A stretch of 64,000 bases of DNA from Alkalicoccus urumqiensis (GCF_002993335.1 NZ_PVNS01000014.1:1-64000), one strand, 5' to 3'; positions 32,350-44,695 are shown, counted from the stretch's first letter. Notes: generated by a model from the letters alone, not told the origin. Numbers and translations: made by a program.

Positions 32350-32383
32350 AAAAACCCCTCTGCCGGGTTGGGGAGCAGAGGGG
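32350..32383 (-). terminator. Element-borne terminator of rpsI
   Basis: CCCCTCTGC / GCAGAGGGG stem with AAAAAA on its left (T tract on the minus strand). Because it lies inside the integrated element, the satellite supplies both the last codons and the terminator of rpsI. It resembles the displaced chromosomal hairpin at 15171-15207. Confidence 0.88.
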
Positions 32384-32409
32384 CTGGAAACCTTGATATA
32401 TAAGGCTTT

Positions 32410-32471
32410 TTAACGCTTCGAGAACTGAGGAGCACGACGTGCGGCCTTGAGACCGTACTTCTTACGCTCTT
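32410..32471 (-). other. attR: 62-bp repeat forming the rpsI 3' end
   Basis: Identical to 15277-15338. It includes the rpsI stop codon and encodes the last residues of S9, so integration leaves the protein unchanged. Confidence 0.93.
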
Positions 32472-32802
32472 TGCCTCGTGCGTCACGAGTAAGGTAGCCT
32501 GCTTTTTTGAGGCCCGGACGGAATTCCGGATCTGCCTGAAGCAGCGCACGTGCAACACCGTGACGGATCGCGCCCGCCTGGCCGGTGTAGCCTCCACCGT
32601 TTACGTTAACGTGGATGTCATACGTGCCTTCTGTTTCTGTTTCTACGAGCGGCTGCTTAACGATAACCTTCAGTGTTTCGAGATCGAAGTACTCGTCGAT
32701 GCTGCGCTTGTTGATTACAATGTTTCCGTCGCCGGGTACGAGACGTACACGGGCAACAGAGTTTTTACGACGACCTGTTCCTGCATATTGAACTTGTGCC
32801 AA
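32410..32802 (-). CDS. rpsI: 30S ribosomal protein S9
   Basis: 130 residues, normal length, starting [19 protein letters not shown] and ending in the invariant RRAPQFSKR tail that reaches the ribosomal P site. Cotranscribed with rplM 20 bases upstream. Its 3' 62 bases are the attachment site of the satellite, and the tail is restored exactly. Confidence 0.98.
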   Translation of the reverse strand: MAQVQYAGTGRRKNSVARVRLVPGDGNIVINKRSIDEYFDLETLKVIVKQPLVETETEGTYDIHVNVNGGGYTGQAGAIRHGVARALLQADPEFRPGLKKAGYLTRDARGKERKKYGLKAARRAPQFSKR

Positions 32803-32822
32803 GAAAATTCCCTCCTTTTAAT

Positions 32823-33260
32823 TTATCCGCGTAGTTCGTACGCTGTTGGCTGCTGTGCTGCGTGCGGGTGCTCACTGCCTTTGTAGACGTGGAGCTTTTT
32901 GCCTGTCTGACGGCCGAGAGATCCTTTTGGAAGCATGCCTTTGATGGACAGCTCAAGAAGACGCTCCGGCTTTTCGCGGCGCATGTCTCCTGCAGATGTC
33001 GCACGCAGGCTTCCCGGGTAACGGCTGTGACGGTAGTAGTACTTGTCCTGCAGCTTGTTCCCTGTCAGTTCAATCTTCTCTGCGTTGATGATGATCACGT
33101 GATCACCAGTGTCGATGTGCGGTGTGAATGTCGGCTTGTGCTTTCCGCGCAGGATGCTTGCGACTTCAGAAGATAGACGACCGAGCGTCTGGCCTTCTGC
33201 GTCGACAACGTACCAGTTGCGCTCTACTTCATGAGTTTTTGCCATATATGTTGTACGCAT
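32823..33260 (-). CDS. rplM: 50S ribosomal protein L13
   Basis: 145 residues starting [20 protein letters not shown], with the [17 protein letters not shown] and [11 protein letters not shown] motifs of L13. GGAGGG stands ten bases from the ATG. First gene of the rplM-rpsI unit, preceded by an L13 leader. Confidence 0.98.
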   Translation of the reverse strand: MRTTYMAKTHEVERNWYVVDAEGQTLGRLSSEVASILRGKHKPTFTPHIDTGDHVIIINAEKIELTGNKLQDKYYYRHSRYPGSLRATSAGDMRREKPERLLELSIKGMLPKGSLGRQTGKKLHVYKGSEHPHAAQQPTAYELRG

Positions 33261-33354
33261 TGGTTGATTTCCCTCCTAATTCTGACTCTCCAAAAAACAT
33301 TGGTCTGGTTAACGATCGATTCCGTACCCGGGGCTAGTGGGCATAAGAATACCG
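33261..33354 (-). ncRNA. L13 leader RNA upstream of rplM
   Basis: The minus-strand leader pairs GGTTAACG near its 5' end with CGTTAACC about 40 bases later, and continues TGTTTTTTGGAGAGTC before the ribosome site. This layout and the conserved bases fit the L13 leader of Bacillales, which lets L13 control its own operon. Confidence 0.7.
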
Positions 33355-33360
33355 TTAACC

Positions 33361-33389
33361 ATCATATATCATCCTGTGGCCTGTGTCAA
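33361..33389 (-). promoter_or_regulatory. Promoter of rplM-rpsI
   Basis: Minus strand TTGACA, 17-bp spacer, TATGAT: near-consensus sigma-A promoter, placing the start of transcription just before the L13 leader. Confidence 0.85.
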
Positions 33390-33441
33390 TACGAAAAAAC
33401 ACGGGGTTCAGTTGTTTTTCTTTTTCTCTGCTGCACGGCGC

Positions 33442-34224
33442 TTACGCCTCCGGAGAGAGACCTCTCATATGCCGCTCCAGTGCCTCTGGGCTGTAAAAAA
33501 CGCGGGAGAGGTATAAACCCTCCGCCGGTGCCGTTTTGCCCGCTGTGCGCCGATCACGGCCTTCTAAGAGGGCGGGCATGCTGTCCGCCCGCCGGCTGCC
33601 GTATCCGACTTCCAGAAGCGTTCCCGTCATCACACGAACCATCTGGTACAAAAAGCCGCTCCCGATAAAGCGGATCGTCCATTCCGGCCCGTTTTCCTCC
33701 AGGTCGATGGCATACATCGTACGAACTTTATCGACGACGTCTGTACGCGGTGACGACAGCGCTGAAAAATCGTGGGTGCCGAGCCAGTGGGCGGCTGCCC
33801 GGCGCATTGCCGTAATATCCGGCTTCTGCCGCAGCTGATGCACATAATGCCGGCGGAAAATGTCCCTCTCCTCTGCAATCAGCATCCGGTAGACATACTC
33901 TTTCGCCTCGGCATCATAACGCGCATGCCGTCCATCAAACGGCTCCGCCGACTGCACGTGGATATCGTCCGGCAGCAGGCTGTTCAGCGCCCTCGGCCAC
34001 CGCTCCTCCGGAATCGAGAGCGGGGTGTCAAAGTGAACCGGCTGACAGAGCCCGTGCACCCCGGCGTCAGTTCTGCCCGAGGAAACGGATGGCCAGCTGG
34101 CCGCCTTATGCATTTTTGCAAGGGCACGCTCCACCTCTCCCTGGACCGAGCGGGCATTGGGCTGCTTTTGATAGCCTTGAAACCCGCTGCCGTCATAGGC
34201 AAGGTGGATGAGCATTCGATTCAT
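33442..34224 (-). CDS. truA: tRNA pseudouridine(38-40) synthase
   Basis: 260 residues. YDGSGFQGYQKQPNARSVQGEVERAL and the catalytic SSGRTDAGVHGLCQPVHFDT (with the Asp) are clear, as is FIGSGFLYQMVRVMTGTLLEVG. AAGGAG nine bases before ATG 34224 sets the start. It follows ecfT closely, the usual order in Bacillales. Confidence 0.96.
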   Translation of the reverse strand: MNRMLIHLAYDGSGFQGYQKQPNARSVQGEVERALAKMHKAASWPSVSSGRTDAGVHGLCQPVHFDTPLSIPEERWPRALNSLLPDDIHVQSAEPFDGRHARYDAEAKEYVYRMLIAEERDIFRRHYVHQLRQKPDITAMRRAAAHWLGTHDFSALSSPRTDVVDKVRTMYAIDLEENGPEWTIRFIGSGFLYQMVRVMTGTLLEVGYGSRRADSMPALLEGRDRRTAGKTAPAEGLYLSRVFYSPEALERHMRGLSPEA

Positions 34225-34237
34225 CGTCATCCGCTCC

Positions 34238-35038
34238 TTATCCAATCCGCGTCCACAGGCTGAGCCCGGCAAACGCGAGAAACATACAAAAAATCAGTGT
34301 GTCCGACAGCTTCCATGACAGCTCCCGGTATTTCGTCCGTCCCGCTCCGCCGTTGTAGCCGCGTGCTTCCATCGCCGTGGCAAGATCCTCCGCCCGCTTA
34401 AACGACTGCGAAAACAGCGGAATCAGTACAGGCAGAAACGCTTTGAGCCGGTTCCAGACCGATCCCCGGGAAAACGCAGCGCCCCGGGCCATCTGTGCCT
34501 TCATAATCGTCTGCGTTTCCGTCAGAAGCGTCGGAATGAACCGGAGCGCAATCGACATCATGAGCGCAAACTCATGCGTCGGAACGCGCACATACGACAA
34601 TGGACGGAGAAGCGACTCGATGCCGTCGGTTAAATCCACCGGCGTCGTCGTCAGCGTCAGAAGCGTCGCAAGCACGATAAGCAGCAGCAGCCGGAAACCG
34701 ACGACAAACCCTTCCAGCAGTCCGCCGCTGTAAACCGCAAGCGGGCCGATTTCCAGAAGCACACGCCCTTCCTGCGTCAAAAACAGATGCAGAAAAAAGG
34801 TGAGTGCCACGATGATCAGCACAAGACGGGTTCCCTTCCAGAAAAAACGCAGTGAAATGCCGGCACTGAGAAGCGCAGCCGCCGTCAGGACAGCCGCCGC
34901 GCCCAATACAACAAGCTCTCTGGAAACAAACAGAAAAACCATAAATAAAAACAGCGACGCAAGTTTTGCCCGCGGATCCAGACGGTGGACGACCGAGCGC
35001 CCGGGAACATACTGGCCGATCAGAACATGTTCAAGCAT
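34238..35038 (-). CDS. ecfT: ECF transporter transmembrane protein EcfT
   Basis: 266 residues with five or six membrane spans, starting MLEHVLIGQYVPGRSVVHRL, and the coupling motif region MARGAAFSRGS with a second basic Ala-rich segment AMEARGYNGG. It links the two ATPases to vitamin-specific S subunits. The start overlaps the ecfA2 end by eight bases, behind AAGGAGAG. Confidence 0.94.
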   Translation of the reverse strand: MLEHVLIGQYVPGRSVVHRLDPRAKLASLFLFMVFLFVSRELVVLGAAAVLTAAALLSAGISLRFFWKGTRLVLIIVALTFFLHLFLTQEGRVLLEIGPLAVYSGGLLEGFVVGFRLLLLIVLATLLTLTTTPVDLTDGIESLLRPLSYVRVPTHEFALMMSIALRFIPTLLTETQTIMKAQMARGAAFSRGSVWNRLKAFLPVLIPLFSQSFKRAEDLATAMEARGYNGGAGRTKYRELSWKLSDTLIFCMFLAFAGLSLWTRIG

Positions 35039-35906
35039 CCGGCTCTCCTTTCCGGACCCAGGAAGCAATCCGGTCCGCCGCATCTTCTACAGTAAAAGCA
35101 TCAACAGCAGGCGGGGCCTTGCTTTCTGTGCAGAGACCGGCAAGGATTCGGGACGTTTCCGGAAGCGGAAGCACCCCTTCTTCGATCAAGTCTTCTCGGG
35201 TCCAGAGCGACGAAGGCGTCCCTTCTGTCCGGACACGGCCGCTTTCCATCAGCACAATGTGGTCAGCCTTCCGGGCTGTCAGGTTCATATCATGCGTAAT
35301 AAGCAGAAGCGTCCGGTCTGCTTCTTCCTGCTGCCATTCGGAAAACAGGCGCATGATCTCCTCCTGGCCGTCGGGATCGAGTCCCGCTGTCGGCTCATCG
35401 AGAAGCAGCAGCTTCGGCTCCAGTGCCAGCACGCCCGCGATCGCGGCGCGCCTCATCTGGCCGCCGCTCAGCGTAAATGGAGACCGCTCTGCAAGTGAGG
35501 GCGGCAGTCCGGTTTTTTCAAGCGCCCGGTATGCCTTTTTCTCCGCCGTCTCCCGGTCATCGCCGTAGTTCAGCGGACCGAACATGACGTCTTCCAGCAC
35601 CGTTTCTGCAAACAGCTGCTGCTCGGGAAACTGAAACACCATGCCGATGTGCCGGCGGAGGTCAAACAGATCCTTCTGCCTGGAATCAGCTGTAATGGTG
35701 TGGCCGCCTGCATCAATGGATCCTTCCGACGGCTTCTCCAGGCCGTTGAGCAGCTGAAGGAGCGTCGATTTCCCAGAGCCTGTTGCTCCGATGATGGCGT
35801 GGGTTTCTCCGGAGGCAAACGTGACCGTCACATCCCGGAGTGCTTCCACGGCAAACGGACCGCCCGGCATATACGTGTAGGATACGTTCGTTACCGTTAT
35901 CTGCAT
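35031..35906 (-). CDS. ecfA2: ECF transporter ATPase EcfA2
   Basis: 291 residues. Walker A GATGSGKSTLLQLLNG, signature LSGGQMRRAAIAGVLA, Walker B LLLLDEPTAGLDPDGQ, switch ITHDMN. The start at MQITVTNVSYTYMPGGPF overlaps the end of ecfA1 by ten bases; the longer open frame upstream is a shadow of ecfA1. Confidence 0.95.
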   Translation of the reverse strand: MQITVTNVSYTYMPGGPFAVEALRDVTVTFASGETHAIIGATGSGKSTLLQLLNGLEKPSEGSIDAGGHTITADSRQKDLFDLRRHIGMVFQFPEQQLFAETVLEDVMFGPLNYGDDRETAEKKAYRALEKTGLPPSLAERSPFTLSGGQMRRAAIAGVLALEPKLLLLDEPTAGLDPDGQEEIMRLFSEWQQEEADRTLLLITHDMNLTARKADHIVLMESGRVRTEGTPSSLWTREDLIEEGVLPLPETSRILAGLCTESKAPPAVDAFTVEDAADRIASWVRKGEPDA

Positions 35907-36715
35907 AGCGCGTTCACCAGCTCTTCTTCCGACACGGCTTCCGGGACCTGAATGCCGCGCGCCTGCAGTGCAAGAGACAGCTGCAGCGGTACCGGCAGCC
36001 GGAGCCCTGCCTCTTCCAGACGTGCGGGATCCTGAAACAGCGAGCGGGGGCTTCCCTCTGCGGTAATTCTTCCCTGATCCAGAACGATCATCCGGTCGGT
36101 CTCCGCGGCTTCGGTCATGTCGTGTGTGACCGAAACAAGTGCGATCCCCTCTTCCCGGCACAGCGTCTTCATCAGACGCCGCACGTCCTCTCTGGCAGAC
36201 GGATCGAGCATGGACGTCGCTTCATCCAGAAGAATGACCTCCGGACGCAGCGCAAGGACACCCGCGAGCGCAACACGCTGCTTCTGGCCGCCGGAAAGGC
36301 GGTGGGGCTCCTGGTCTTCCAGTCCGGTAAGACCGAGCCGGCCGATGGCATGCTCGACGCGCTGCTTCATCTCGGGGGCCGGAACGCCGGCATTTTCGAG
36401 ACCAAACGCTACATCATCTGCGACCGTCGGCGCGACGATCTGGTTGTCCGGGTGCTGAAACACCATACCGGCCCGGCGGCGGATCCGCACCTGTTCTGCC
36501 GGGTCAGCCGTATTTCTTCCGCACGTGCGGATCGTTCCCTGCTGCGGCACGAGAAGCGAGTTGAACAGGCGGGCGAGCGTGGACTTGCCGGAGCCGTTGT
36601 GGCCGGTGACAGCCACCCATTCGCCTTTTTCCACCGACATCGTAATATCATGAAGGGCCGGTGTCTCCCCGCTGTTGTAGGAAAAGGTCACTCCTTCTGC
36701 TTCAATGACAGCCAT
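35897..36715 (-). CDS. ecfA1: ECF transporter ATPase EcfA1
   Basis: 272 residues. Walker A GHNGSGKSTLARLFN, signature LSGGQKQRVALAGVLA, Walker B VILLDEATSMLDPSAR, switch VTHDMTEA. Start MAVIEAEGVTFSYN behind GGGAGGGAGAG. First gene of the ecfA1-ecfA2-ecfT-truA unit after the rplQ terminator; it powers uptake of vitamins by ECF importers. Confidence 0.95.
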   Translation of the reverse strand: MAVIEAEGVTFSYNSGETPALHDITMSVEKGEWVAVTGHNGSGKSTLARLFNSLLVPQQGTIRTCGRNTADPAEQVRIRRRAGMVFQHPDNQIVAPTVADDVAFGLENAGVPAPEMKQRVEHAIGRLGLTGLEDQEPHRLSGGQKQRVALAGVLALRPEVILLDEATSMLDPSAREDVRRLMKTLCREEGIALVSVTHDMTEAAETDRMIVLDQGRITAEGSPRSLFQDPARLEEAGLRLPVPLQLSLALQARGIQVPEAVSEEELVNALCR

Positions 36716-36769
36716 CGCTCTCTCCCTCCCTTTCTCGTGGTAGCAGGCGGATTTCCATTTATACTGCAC

Positions 36770-36806
36770 AAAAAAAGGGCGTGAATCCGGATGGACCCGC
36801 CCTTTT
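36770..36806 (-). terminator. Terminator after rplQ
   Basis: GGGCG and CGCCC stem with an inner TCCATCCGGA loop; an A run on the left reads as a T tract on the minus strand. It marks the end of the alpha operon. Confidence 0.75.
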
Positions 36807-36816
36807 CAGTCATGCT

Positions 36817-37179
36817 TTATACGAGCTCAATGATCGCCATTGCCGCGCCGTCTCCACGACGTGGTCCAAGCTTCATTACGCGCGTGTAGCCGCCTTGACG
36901 GTCCTCGTAGCGAGGTGCAATATCGTCAAACAGCTTCTGTACTGCGTCCTGGCCTGTTTCTTCGTCTGCAGTCATCTTGCGGACGAATGCTGCTGCCTGG
37001 CGACGCGCGTGGAGATCTCCACGCTTTCCGAGCGTAATCATTTTTTCTACCTGAGAGCGGATTTCTTTTGCTTTCGGCTCAGTAGTTTCGATACGCTCAT
37101 GGATGATTAGATCTGTTGTCAGATCGCGGAGCAGTGCTTTGCGGGCGCTGCTGTCACGACCGAGTTTACGGTATGCCAT
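36817..37179 (-). CDS. rplQ: 50S ribosomal protein L17
   Basis: 120 residues starting [20 protein letters not shown], with the [21 protein letters not shown] segment of L17. Last gene of the alpha operon, 49 bases after rpoA. Confidence 0.98.
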   Translation of the reverse strand: MAYRKLGRDSSARKALLRDLTTDLIIHERIETTEPKAKEIRSQVEKMITLGKRGDLHARRQAAAFVRKMTADEETGQDAVQKLFDDIAPRYEDRQGGYTRVMKLGPRRGDGAAMAIIELV

Positions 37180-37228
37180 GAGTCATTTCCCTCCTTCACT
37201 AATCGCAGTCACTGTCTGATAGACAGGA

Positions 37229-38173
37229 TCAGTCTTCTTTTCGCAGGCCGAGATTCAATTCGTGCAGCTTCTCCTGGACTTCCTCAAGGGATTTACGTCC
37301 AAGGTTGCGTACCTTCATCATATCCTCTTCGGATTTCTGCGTAAGTTCCTGTACCGTGTTGATACCGGCACGCTTCAGGCAGTTGTAGGAGCGCACAGAA
37401 AGATCGAGCTCTTCGATGGTCATCTCAAGCACTTTTTCTTTCTGGTCTTCCTCTTTTTCCACCATGATTTCCGCGTGCTGGGCCTGATCGGTCAGGCCGA
37501 CGAAGATGTTGAGGTGCTCGTTGAGGATTTTCGCCCCGAGAGACACTGCTTCTTCCGGGCGGATGCTTCCGTCCGTCCACACATCAAGCGTCAGTTTATC
37601 ATAGTTGGTAATCTGGCCGACACGAGTGTTTTCCACCTGATAGTTCGCACGGACAACCGGCGTAAAGATGGAATCCACCGGGATAACCCCGATCGGCAGA
37701 TCTCCTGTATTGTTACCTTCCGCAGGCACATAGCCGCGGCCGCGCTGGGCGGTTACTTTCATCTGGAACTGAGCGCCTTTCGAAAGCGTCGCAATGTGAA
37801 GTTCCGGGTTCAGGATCTCTACGTCACTGTCATGCGTGAAATCCGCAGCAGTTACCGTGCCTTCGCCGTTTGCTTCAATTTCGATCGTTTTCTGCTCATC
37901 CGAGTAAATCTTCAGAGCGAGCTTCTTCAGATTGAGGATAATGGTCGTAACATCCTCAACAACTCCTTCAATGGTGGAGAACTCATGAAGGACACCATTA
38001 AACTGCACCGATGTCACTGCAGCCCCCGGCAGGGAGGACAGCAGAATGCGGCGCAGGGAATTCCCGAGAGTCGTACCGTATCCACGTTCCAGAGGTTCCA
38101 CGACGAATTTTCCGTACGATTGATCGTCACTTAATTCGACCGTTTCAATTTTCGGCTTTTCAATCTCGATCAT
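37229..38173 (-). CDS. rpoA: RNA polymerase alpha subunit
   Basis: 314 residues. N-terminal assembly domain ([22 protein letters not shown] at about 30-52) and C-terminal domain ([38 protein letters not shown]) that contacts UP elements and activators. Standard Firmicutes length and position between rpsK and rplQ. Confidence 0.98.
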   Translation of the reverse strand: MIEIEKPKIETVELSDDQSYGKFVVEPLERGYGTTLGNSLRRILLSSLPGAAVTSVQFNGVLHEFSTIEGVVEDVTTIILNLKKLALKIYSDEQKTIEIEANGEGTVTAADFTHDSDVEILNPELHIATLSKGAQFQMKVTAQRGRGYVPAEGNNTGDLPIGVIPVDSIFTPVVRANYQVENTRVGQITNYDKLTLDVWTDGSIRPEEAVSLGAKILNEHLNIFVGLTDQAQHAEIMVEKEEDQKEKVLEMTIEELDLSVRSYNCLKRAGINTVQELTQKSEEDMMKVRNLGRKSLEEVQEKLHELNLGLRKED

Positions 38174-38298
38174 TCAACAAACCCTCCTTCAAAACGTCGA
38201 AACCCCGGTTGTGAGTGATCACAACCGGAATCCCTCACTGGGCACACCTTACCTGTTACGAAACACTGTCCGTTCTGTTCTGTGTCTGAGGATGGTTA

Positions 38299-38688
38299 TT
38301 AGACGCGACGACGTTTTGGTGGACGGCAGCCGTTGTGAGGCACTGGAGTGACGTCACGGATCATGCTGACTTCCAGACCAGTTGCCTGCAGGGAACGGAT
38401 GGCAGCTTCACGTCCGGCACCAGGGCCTTTAACGGAAACTTCCACTTCTTTCATCCCGTGATCCATTGCCGCTTTTGCTGCTGCTTCTGCCGCAGTCTGA
38501 GCCGCGAACGGCGTAGACTTACGGGAACCTTTGAAACCAAGACCGCCGGCACTTGCCCAGGAAATTGCATTCCCTTGAGGGTCTGTGATGGTGACGATCG
38601 TGTTGTTGAACGTGGAACGGATGTGGGCAATACCGGACTCTATATTCTTACGCTGACGACGCTTTGCGCGTGTTTTTTGTTTAGCCAT
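38299..38688 (-). CDS. rpsK: 30S ribosomal protein S11
   Basis: 129 residues starting [20 protein letters not shown], with [20 protein letters not shown] and the C-terminal [19 protein letters not shown]. Follows rpsM after 18 bases. Confidence 0.98.
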   Translation of the reverse strand: MAKQKTRAKRRQRKNIESGIAHIRSTFNNTIVTITDPQGNAISWASAGGLGFKGSRKSTPFAAQTAAEAAAKAAMDHGMKEVEVSVKGPGAGREAAIRSLQATGLEVSMIRDVTPVPHNGCRPPKRRRV

Positions 38689-38706
38689 GTTTAACCACTA
38701 CCTCCT

Positions 38707-39072
38707 TTACTTCTTCTTGTTCGCTACTGTACGGCGGGCACCCTTACGGGAACGCGCGTTGTTCTTCGTCTTTTGACCACGCGTTGGAAGACCGCGGCGG
38801 TGACGGATTCCACGGTAGGATCCGATCTCAATCAGACGCTTGATGTTAAGGGAAACTTCACGACGGAGGTCCCCTTCCACCTTAATGTTATCAACGACGC
38901 TTCGGACTTTACCGAGCTCTTCTTCTGTCAGGTCGCGGACGCGGGTATCCCCGGATACTCCAGCCTCTTCGACGATTTCAGCTGCGCGGCTCTTGCCGAC
39001 ACCATAGATATACGTTAGAGAAATGACAAGCCGCTTATCACGCGGAATGTCAACACCAGCTACACGTGCCAT
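38707..39072 (-). CDS. rpsM: 30S ribosomal protein S13
   Basis: 121 residues starting [20 protein letters not shown], with YGVGKSRA and the C-terminal [19 protein letters not shown]. The tail contacts tRNA in the decoding site. Confidence 0.98.
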   Translation of the reverse strand: MARVAGVDIPRDKRLVISLTYIYGVGKSRAAEIVEEAGVSGDTRVRDLTEEELGKVRSVVDNIKVEGDLRREVSLNIKRLIEIGSYRGIRHRRGLPTRGQKTKNNARSRKGARRTVANKKK

Positions 39073-39090
39073 AGATTACACCTCCTGTTA

Positions 39091-39473
<383 letters not shown>

Positions 39474-39477
39474 GAAT

Positions 39478-39780
39478 TTACTCTCCTTCCTTCAGTAAAT
39501 TATCGTTGATATAGGACGAAATTGCAAAGCGAAGTTTTGCATTCGTAACACGACCTGTTTCTATTATACTGTTCTTCACTTCCGAAGCAATGATATACCT
39601 TCGCTCCAGATGCTGCAAGTTCTTTTTCTTCGCACGGTCCACTTTGCGCTTGTCGCCGTCGGCAATGAGCACGAAGCGTTCGTCGAGTACTTCGATAATG
39701 CAGGCAAACTGATCTTTGTCTCTTCCGTGAAGAATCCGCACCAGCTCACCGGCCTGCGGAACCGAGTCAGGATCTATCAT
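39478..39780 (-). CDS. KOW-domain RNA-binding protein
   Basis: 100 residues starting [20 protein letters not shown]. The first 35 residues fit a KOW motif ([20 protein letters not shown]), and the rest is basic. Located between map and infA, the position of a small KOW protein gene (ybzG) in Bacillus subtilis. The role is probably ribosome-linked but unproven. AGGTGG upstream favours ATG 39780 over 39804. Confidence 0.8.
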   Translation of the reverse strand: MIDPDSVPQAGELVRILHGRDKDQFACIIEVLDERFVLIADGDKRKVDRAKKKNLQHLERRYIIASEVKNSIIETGRVTNAKLRFAISSYINDNLLKEGE

Positions 39781-39804
39781 TAGATGAAAACCACCTTTTA
39801 GCAT

Positions 39805-40553
39805 TCAGCGGATCGTTGTCATGATTTCATATCCTTCTTCGACAACAGCAATCGTGTGTTCAAAATGGGCGCACATCGATCCGTCCGAGGTGACAACTGT
39901 CCAGTTGTCGCTTTTGGTCCGGACATAGCGCCTGCCGGCATTAACCATCGGCTCCACCGCAAGCACCATGCCTGTTTCCAGGCGCGGGCCTTTCCCCGGC
40001 GGTCCGAAGTGCGGGATGGGCGGATCTTCATGAAGATCCTTTCCGATACCATGTCCGACATATTCGCGGACGACAGAACAGCCATGGTGTTCCACGTGCT
40101 GCTGGACGGCGTGGGAAACGTTACTGAGCGGTGCCCCCGGCCGGATTTCCCGGATGCCTTCCCAGAGGGAGGCTTCGGTAATTTCCAGCAGTCGGGCGGC
40201 CGCATCGGTTACTGTTCCCACAGGATACGTCCATGCAGAATCTCCGTGAAAGCCCCTATATTCTGCGCCGATGTCGATACTGATGATATCCCCGTCTTCA
40301 AGGGTCCGCGTACCGGGAATTCCGTGTACCAACTCATCATTTACTGAAGTGCAGATGCTTCCAGTAAACCCATGATAGCCTTTAAACGATGGGACCGCAT
40401 CCTGCTGACGGATGAAACGGTCTGCAATGTGATCCAGTTCTTTTGTGGTGATGCCCGGCTGGATGTGCTGCTGGAGTTCCTCGTGCGTGAAAGCGACAAT
40501 ACGTCCTGCTTCACGCATAAGATCCAGCTCCTCTGCCGACTTGCGGAGGATCA

Positions 40554-40554
<1 letters not shown>
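39805..40554 (-). CDS. map: Type I methionine aminopeptidase
   Basis: 249 residues. The metal ligands are visible in [19 protein letters not shown] (two Asp), [12 protein letters not shown] (His), VLAVEPMV (Glu) and AHFEHTIAV (Glu). It removes the initiator Met from new proteins. Start overlaps the adk stop as TAATG. Confidence 0.97.
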
Positions 40555-42530
<1,976 letters not shown>

Positions 42531-42531
<1 letters not shown>

Positions 42532-42971
42532 TACAGCACCTCGGCTGTACCGCCGGCCGCCTCAATTGCATCCTTTGCAGATGCAGAGAATTTAGCTGCT
42601 TTTACTGTCAGCTTTCGATCCAGAGAGCCGTTCCCGAGAATTTTGATTCCGTCCTTCTCGTTCTTCACGACACCGGATTCTACGAGAAGCGCAGGTGTTA
42701 CTTCTGTGCCTTCGTCAAAGCGGTTCAGCGTTTCCAGGTTTACCACCGCGTATTCAACACGATTCGGGTTCTGGAAGCCACGCTTTGGAAGACGACGGAA
42801 GATAGGCATCTGTCCACCTTCGAATCCTGGACGTACACCGCCGCCGGCACGGGCCTTTTGACCTTTTGTACCGCGTCCGGCAGTTTTACCGTTCCCGGAT
42901 CCTACACCGCGACCGACACGGTTGCGCGTTTTACGGGAACCAGCTGCAGGCTTGAGTTCATGAAGTTGCAT
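42531..42971 (-). CDS. rplO: 50S ribosomal protein L15
   Basis: 146 residues, [20 protein letters not shown], with [23 protein letters not shown]. Ends in the conserved Ala-rich [12 protein letters not shown]. Confidence 0.98.
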
Positions 42972-43001
42972 AATGACACCTCCTCAGCGTTTATTTCTTA
43001 T

Positions 43002-43190
43002 TTATGCGTCGATTTCTTTTACATCAACGAGATGTTGTACTTTGTTTACCATTCCACGCATCGCCTCGTTGTCCTGCTGCACGACGGTGCTGTTCACTTT
43101 GCCTAGGCCGAGTGTTTTCACCGTAACGCGCTGCTCTTCCGGACGTCCGATCAGGCTGCGTCTGAGGGTAATTTCCAATTTCTTTGCCAT
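43002..43190 (-). CDS. rpmD: 50S ribosomal protein L30
   Basis: 62 residues, [20 protein letters not shown], then the [20 protein letters not shown] motif. Between rpsE and rplO. Confidence 0.97.
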   Translation of the reverse strand: MAKKLEITLRRSLIGRPEEQRVTVKTLGLGKVNSTVVQQDNEAMRGMVNKVQHLVDVKEIDA

Positions 43191-43203
43191 GTCGATTCCC
43201 TCC

Positions 43204-43701
43204 TTAACCTAGCAGCTCTTCGACTGATTTGCCGCGTAGTTTTGCTACGTCTTCCGGACGCTTGAGATTTTCAAGTCCCTGAAGTGTCGCACGAACCATG
43301 TTGATCGGATTGTTGGAACCGAGGGACTTGGAAAGGATGTCGCCGACACCGGCAAGCTCAAGTACCGCACGGACAGGTCCGCCTGCGATAACTCCAGTAC
43401 CTTCAGAAGCAGGCTTCAGCAGTACGCTTCCTGCACCGAATTCGCCGGTGATCAGGTGAGGAATTGTTGTACCCTGCATTGGAACCTTGATCAGGTTCTT
43501 CTTGCCATCCTCAATTGCCTTGCGGATTGCTTCTGGTACTTCCAGTGCTTTACCCATACCAAAGCCGACGTGACCGTTTTTGTCACCGACAACAACGAGT
43601 GCTGCAAAGCGGAAACGACGTCCACCTTTTACAACTTTCGCTACGCGGTTGACTGTCACAACTCTCTCTTCAATTTCAAGTTTGCTTGCATCAATACGCA
43701 A
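43204..43701 (-). CDS. rpsE: 30S ribosomal protein S5
   Basis: 165 residues starting at TTG behind AAGGAGG: (M)[20 protein letters not shown]. Contains [20 protein letters not shown] and [20 protein letters not shown]. Contributes to decoding accuracy. Confidence 0.98.
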   Translation of the reverse strand: MRIDASKLEIEERVVTVNRVAKVVKGGRRFRFAALVVVGDKNGHVGFGMGKALEVPEAIRKAIEDGKKNLIKVPMQGTTIPHLITGEFGAGSVLLKPASEGTGVIAGGPVRAVLELAGVGDILSKSLGSNNPINMVRATLQGLENLKRPEDVAKLRGKSVEELLG

Positions 43702-43727
43702 AGTGTTTCCCTCCTTTATGCTTTAGA

Positions 43728-44093
43728 TTAAAACTTCAGTCCAGCTTCACGGGCGCCGTCTGCGAGTTCCTGCACACGTCCGTGGTAGAGATAGCCTCCA
43801 CGGTCGAATACTACAGTCTCTTTATTCTGCTCGAGCGCACGCTTGGCAACGAGTTCGCCGACTTTGCGTGCAGCTTCCTTATTTCCGCCGTTCTCAATGT
43901 TCTTCAGTTCGTCGTCCAGGCTGGACGCGCCTGCGATCGTAACACCGGCAGTGTCATCGATCAGCTGCGCGTAAATGTGCTTGTTCGAACGGAAAACATT
44001 CAGACGGGGACGTTCAGCAGTACCGGTGATCGTGCGGCGAACGTGAGCGTGACGCTTCTTGCGCACGGCGTTCTTAGCAGTCTTCGAGATCAT
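43728..44093 (-). CDS. rplR: 50S ribosomal protein L18
   Basis: 121 residues; [20 protein letters not shown] and the C-terminal [20 protein letters not shown] are diagnostic. It binds 5S rRNA. Confidence 0.98.
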   Translation of the reverse strand: MISKTAKNAVRKKRHAHVRRTITGTAERPRLNVFRSNKHIYAQLIDDTAGVTIAGASSLDDELKNIENGGNKEAARKVGELVAKRALEQNKETVVFDRGGYLYHGRVQELADGAREAGLKF

Positions 44094-44128
44094 CGAACGT
44101 CATTCCTTTCTTTCCGTTGATTTAGGGT

Positions 44129-44665
44129 TTATTTCCCTGTTTTACCTTCTTTACGGCGTACATACTCACCTTCGTAGCGGATTCCTTTTCCTTTGTAAGG
44201 CTCAGGAATACGTACGGCGCGGATGTCGGAAGCAAGTGCTCCAACTGCCTCTTTATCAATACCTTTAACGGTAATCTGTGTGTTTGAAGGTACTTCGAGC
44301 TCGAGGTTGTTTCCCTCTTCGAATTCAACCGGGTGGGACAGACCTACGTTCAGGACGACCTTTTTACCGGTCTTCTGAGCACGGTAACCGACACCGACCA
44401 GTTCCAGTTTCTTTTCGAAACCTTTGGAAACTCCTTCGATCATGTTGTTCAGTACGCTGCGTGTCGTACCGTGCAGGGAGCGGTGCTCCTTGTGATCGGA
44501 AGGACGCTCAACTGTGATGACGTTATCTTCAATGTTTACTTTCATGTCCGGGTGCAGGTTGCGTGTAAGCTCGCCTTTTGGTCCTTTGACCACGACGTTT
44601 GTGCCGTTGAGCTTCACTTCCACTCCGGATGGAATTTCAATTGGCTTGAGTCCAATACGGGACAT
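44129..44665 (-). CDS. rplF: 50S ribosomal protein L6
   Basis: 178 residues, [20 protein letters not shown], with the C-terminal signature [20 protein letters not shown]. Confidence 0.98.
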   Translation of the reverse strand: MSRIGLKPIEIPSGVEVKLNGTNVVVKGPKGELTRNLHPDMKVNIEDNVITVERPSDHKEHRSLHGTTRSVLNNMIEGVSKGFEKKLELVGVGYRAQKTGKKVVLNVGLSHPVEFEEGNNLELEVPSNTQITVKGIDKEAVGALASDIRAVRIPEPYKGKGIRYEGEYVRRKEGKTGK

Positions 44666-44695
44666 AGTGACACCTCCGTTCTTTTACGTGTTTTA

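Larger units (their letters stand above)
15277..32471. mobile_element. Integrated phage satellite (PICI-like), about 17.1 kb
   Basis: Bounded by 62-bp direct repeats of the rpsI 3' end. Gene order from the attR end: integrase, XRE repressor, divergent XRE and excisionase genes, small genes, PrimPol-helicase, iteron origin, small terminase (P27 type), small unknown genes, tape measure protein, sigma-like regulator, then a defence cargo at attL. No large terminase, portal, capsid, other tail or lysis gene was found, so the element cannot make a particle alone. This fits a satellite; a prophage with a large deletion is the alternative. AT content in the cargo is clearly above that of the flanking chromosome. 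Confidence 0.85.

Noticed and set aside
15277-32471. Complete prophage
   Set aside because: No large terminase, portal, capsid, other tail or lysis genes were found in 17 kb.
32410-32471. tRNA gene as integration target
   Set aside because: The duplicated 62 bp is the coding 3' end of rpsI; no tRNA cloverleaf is present there, and no tRNA gene was seen anywhere in the window.
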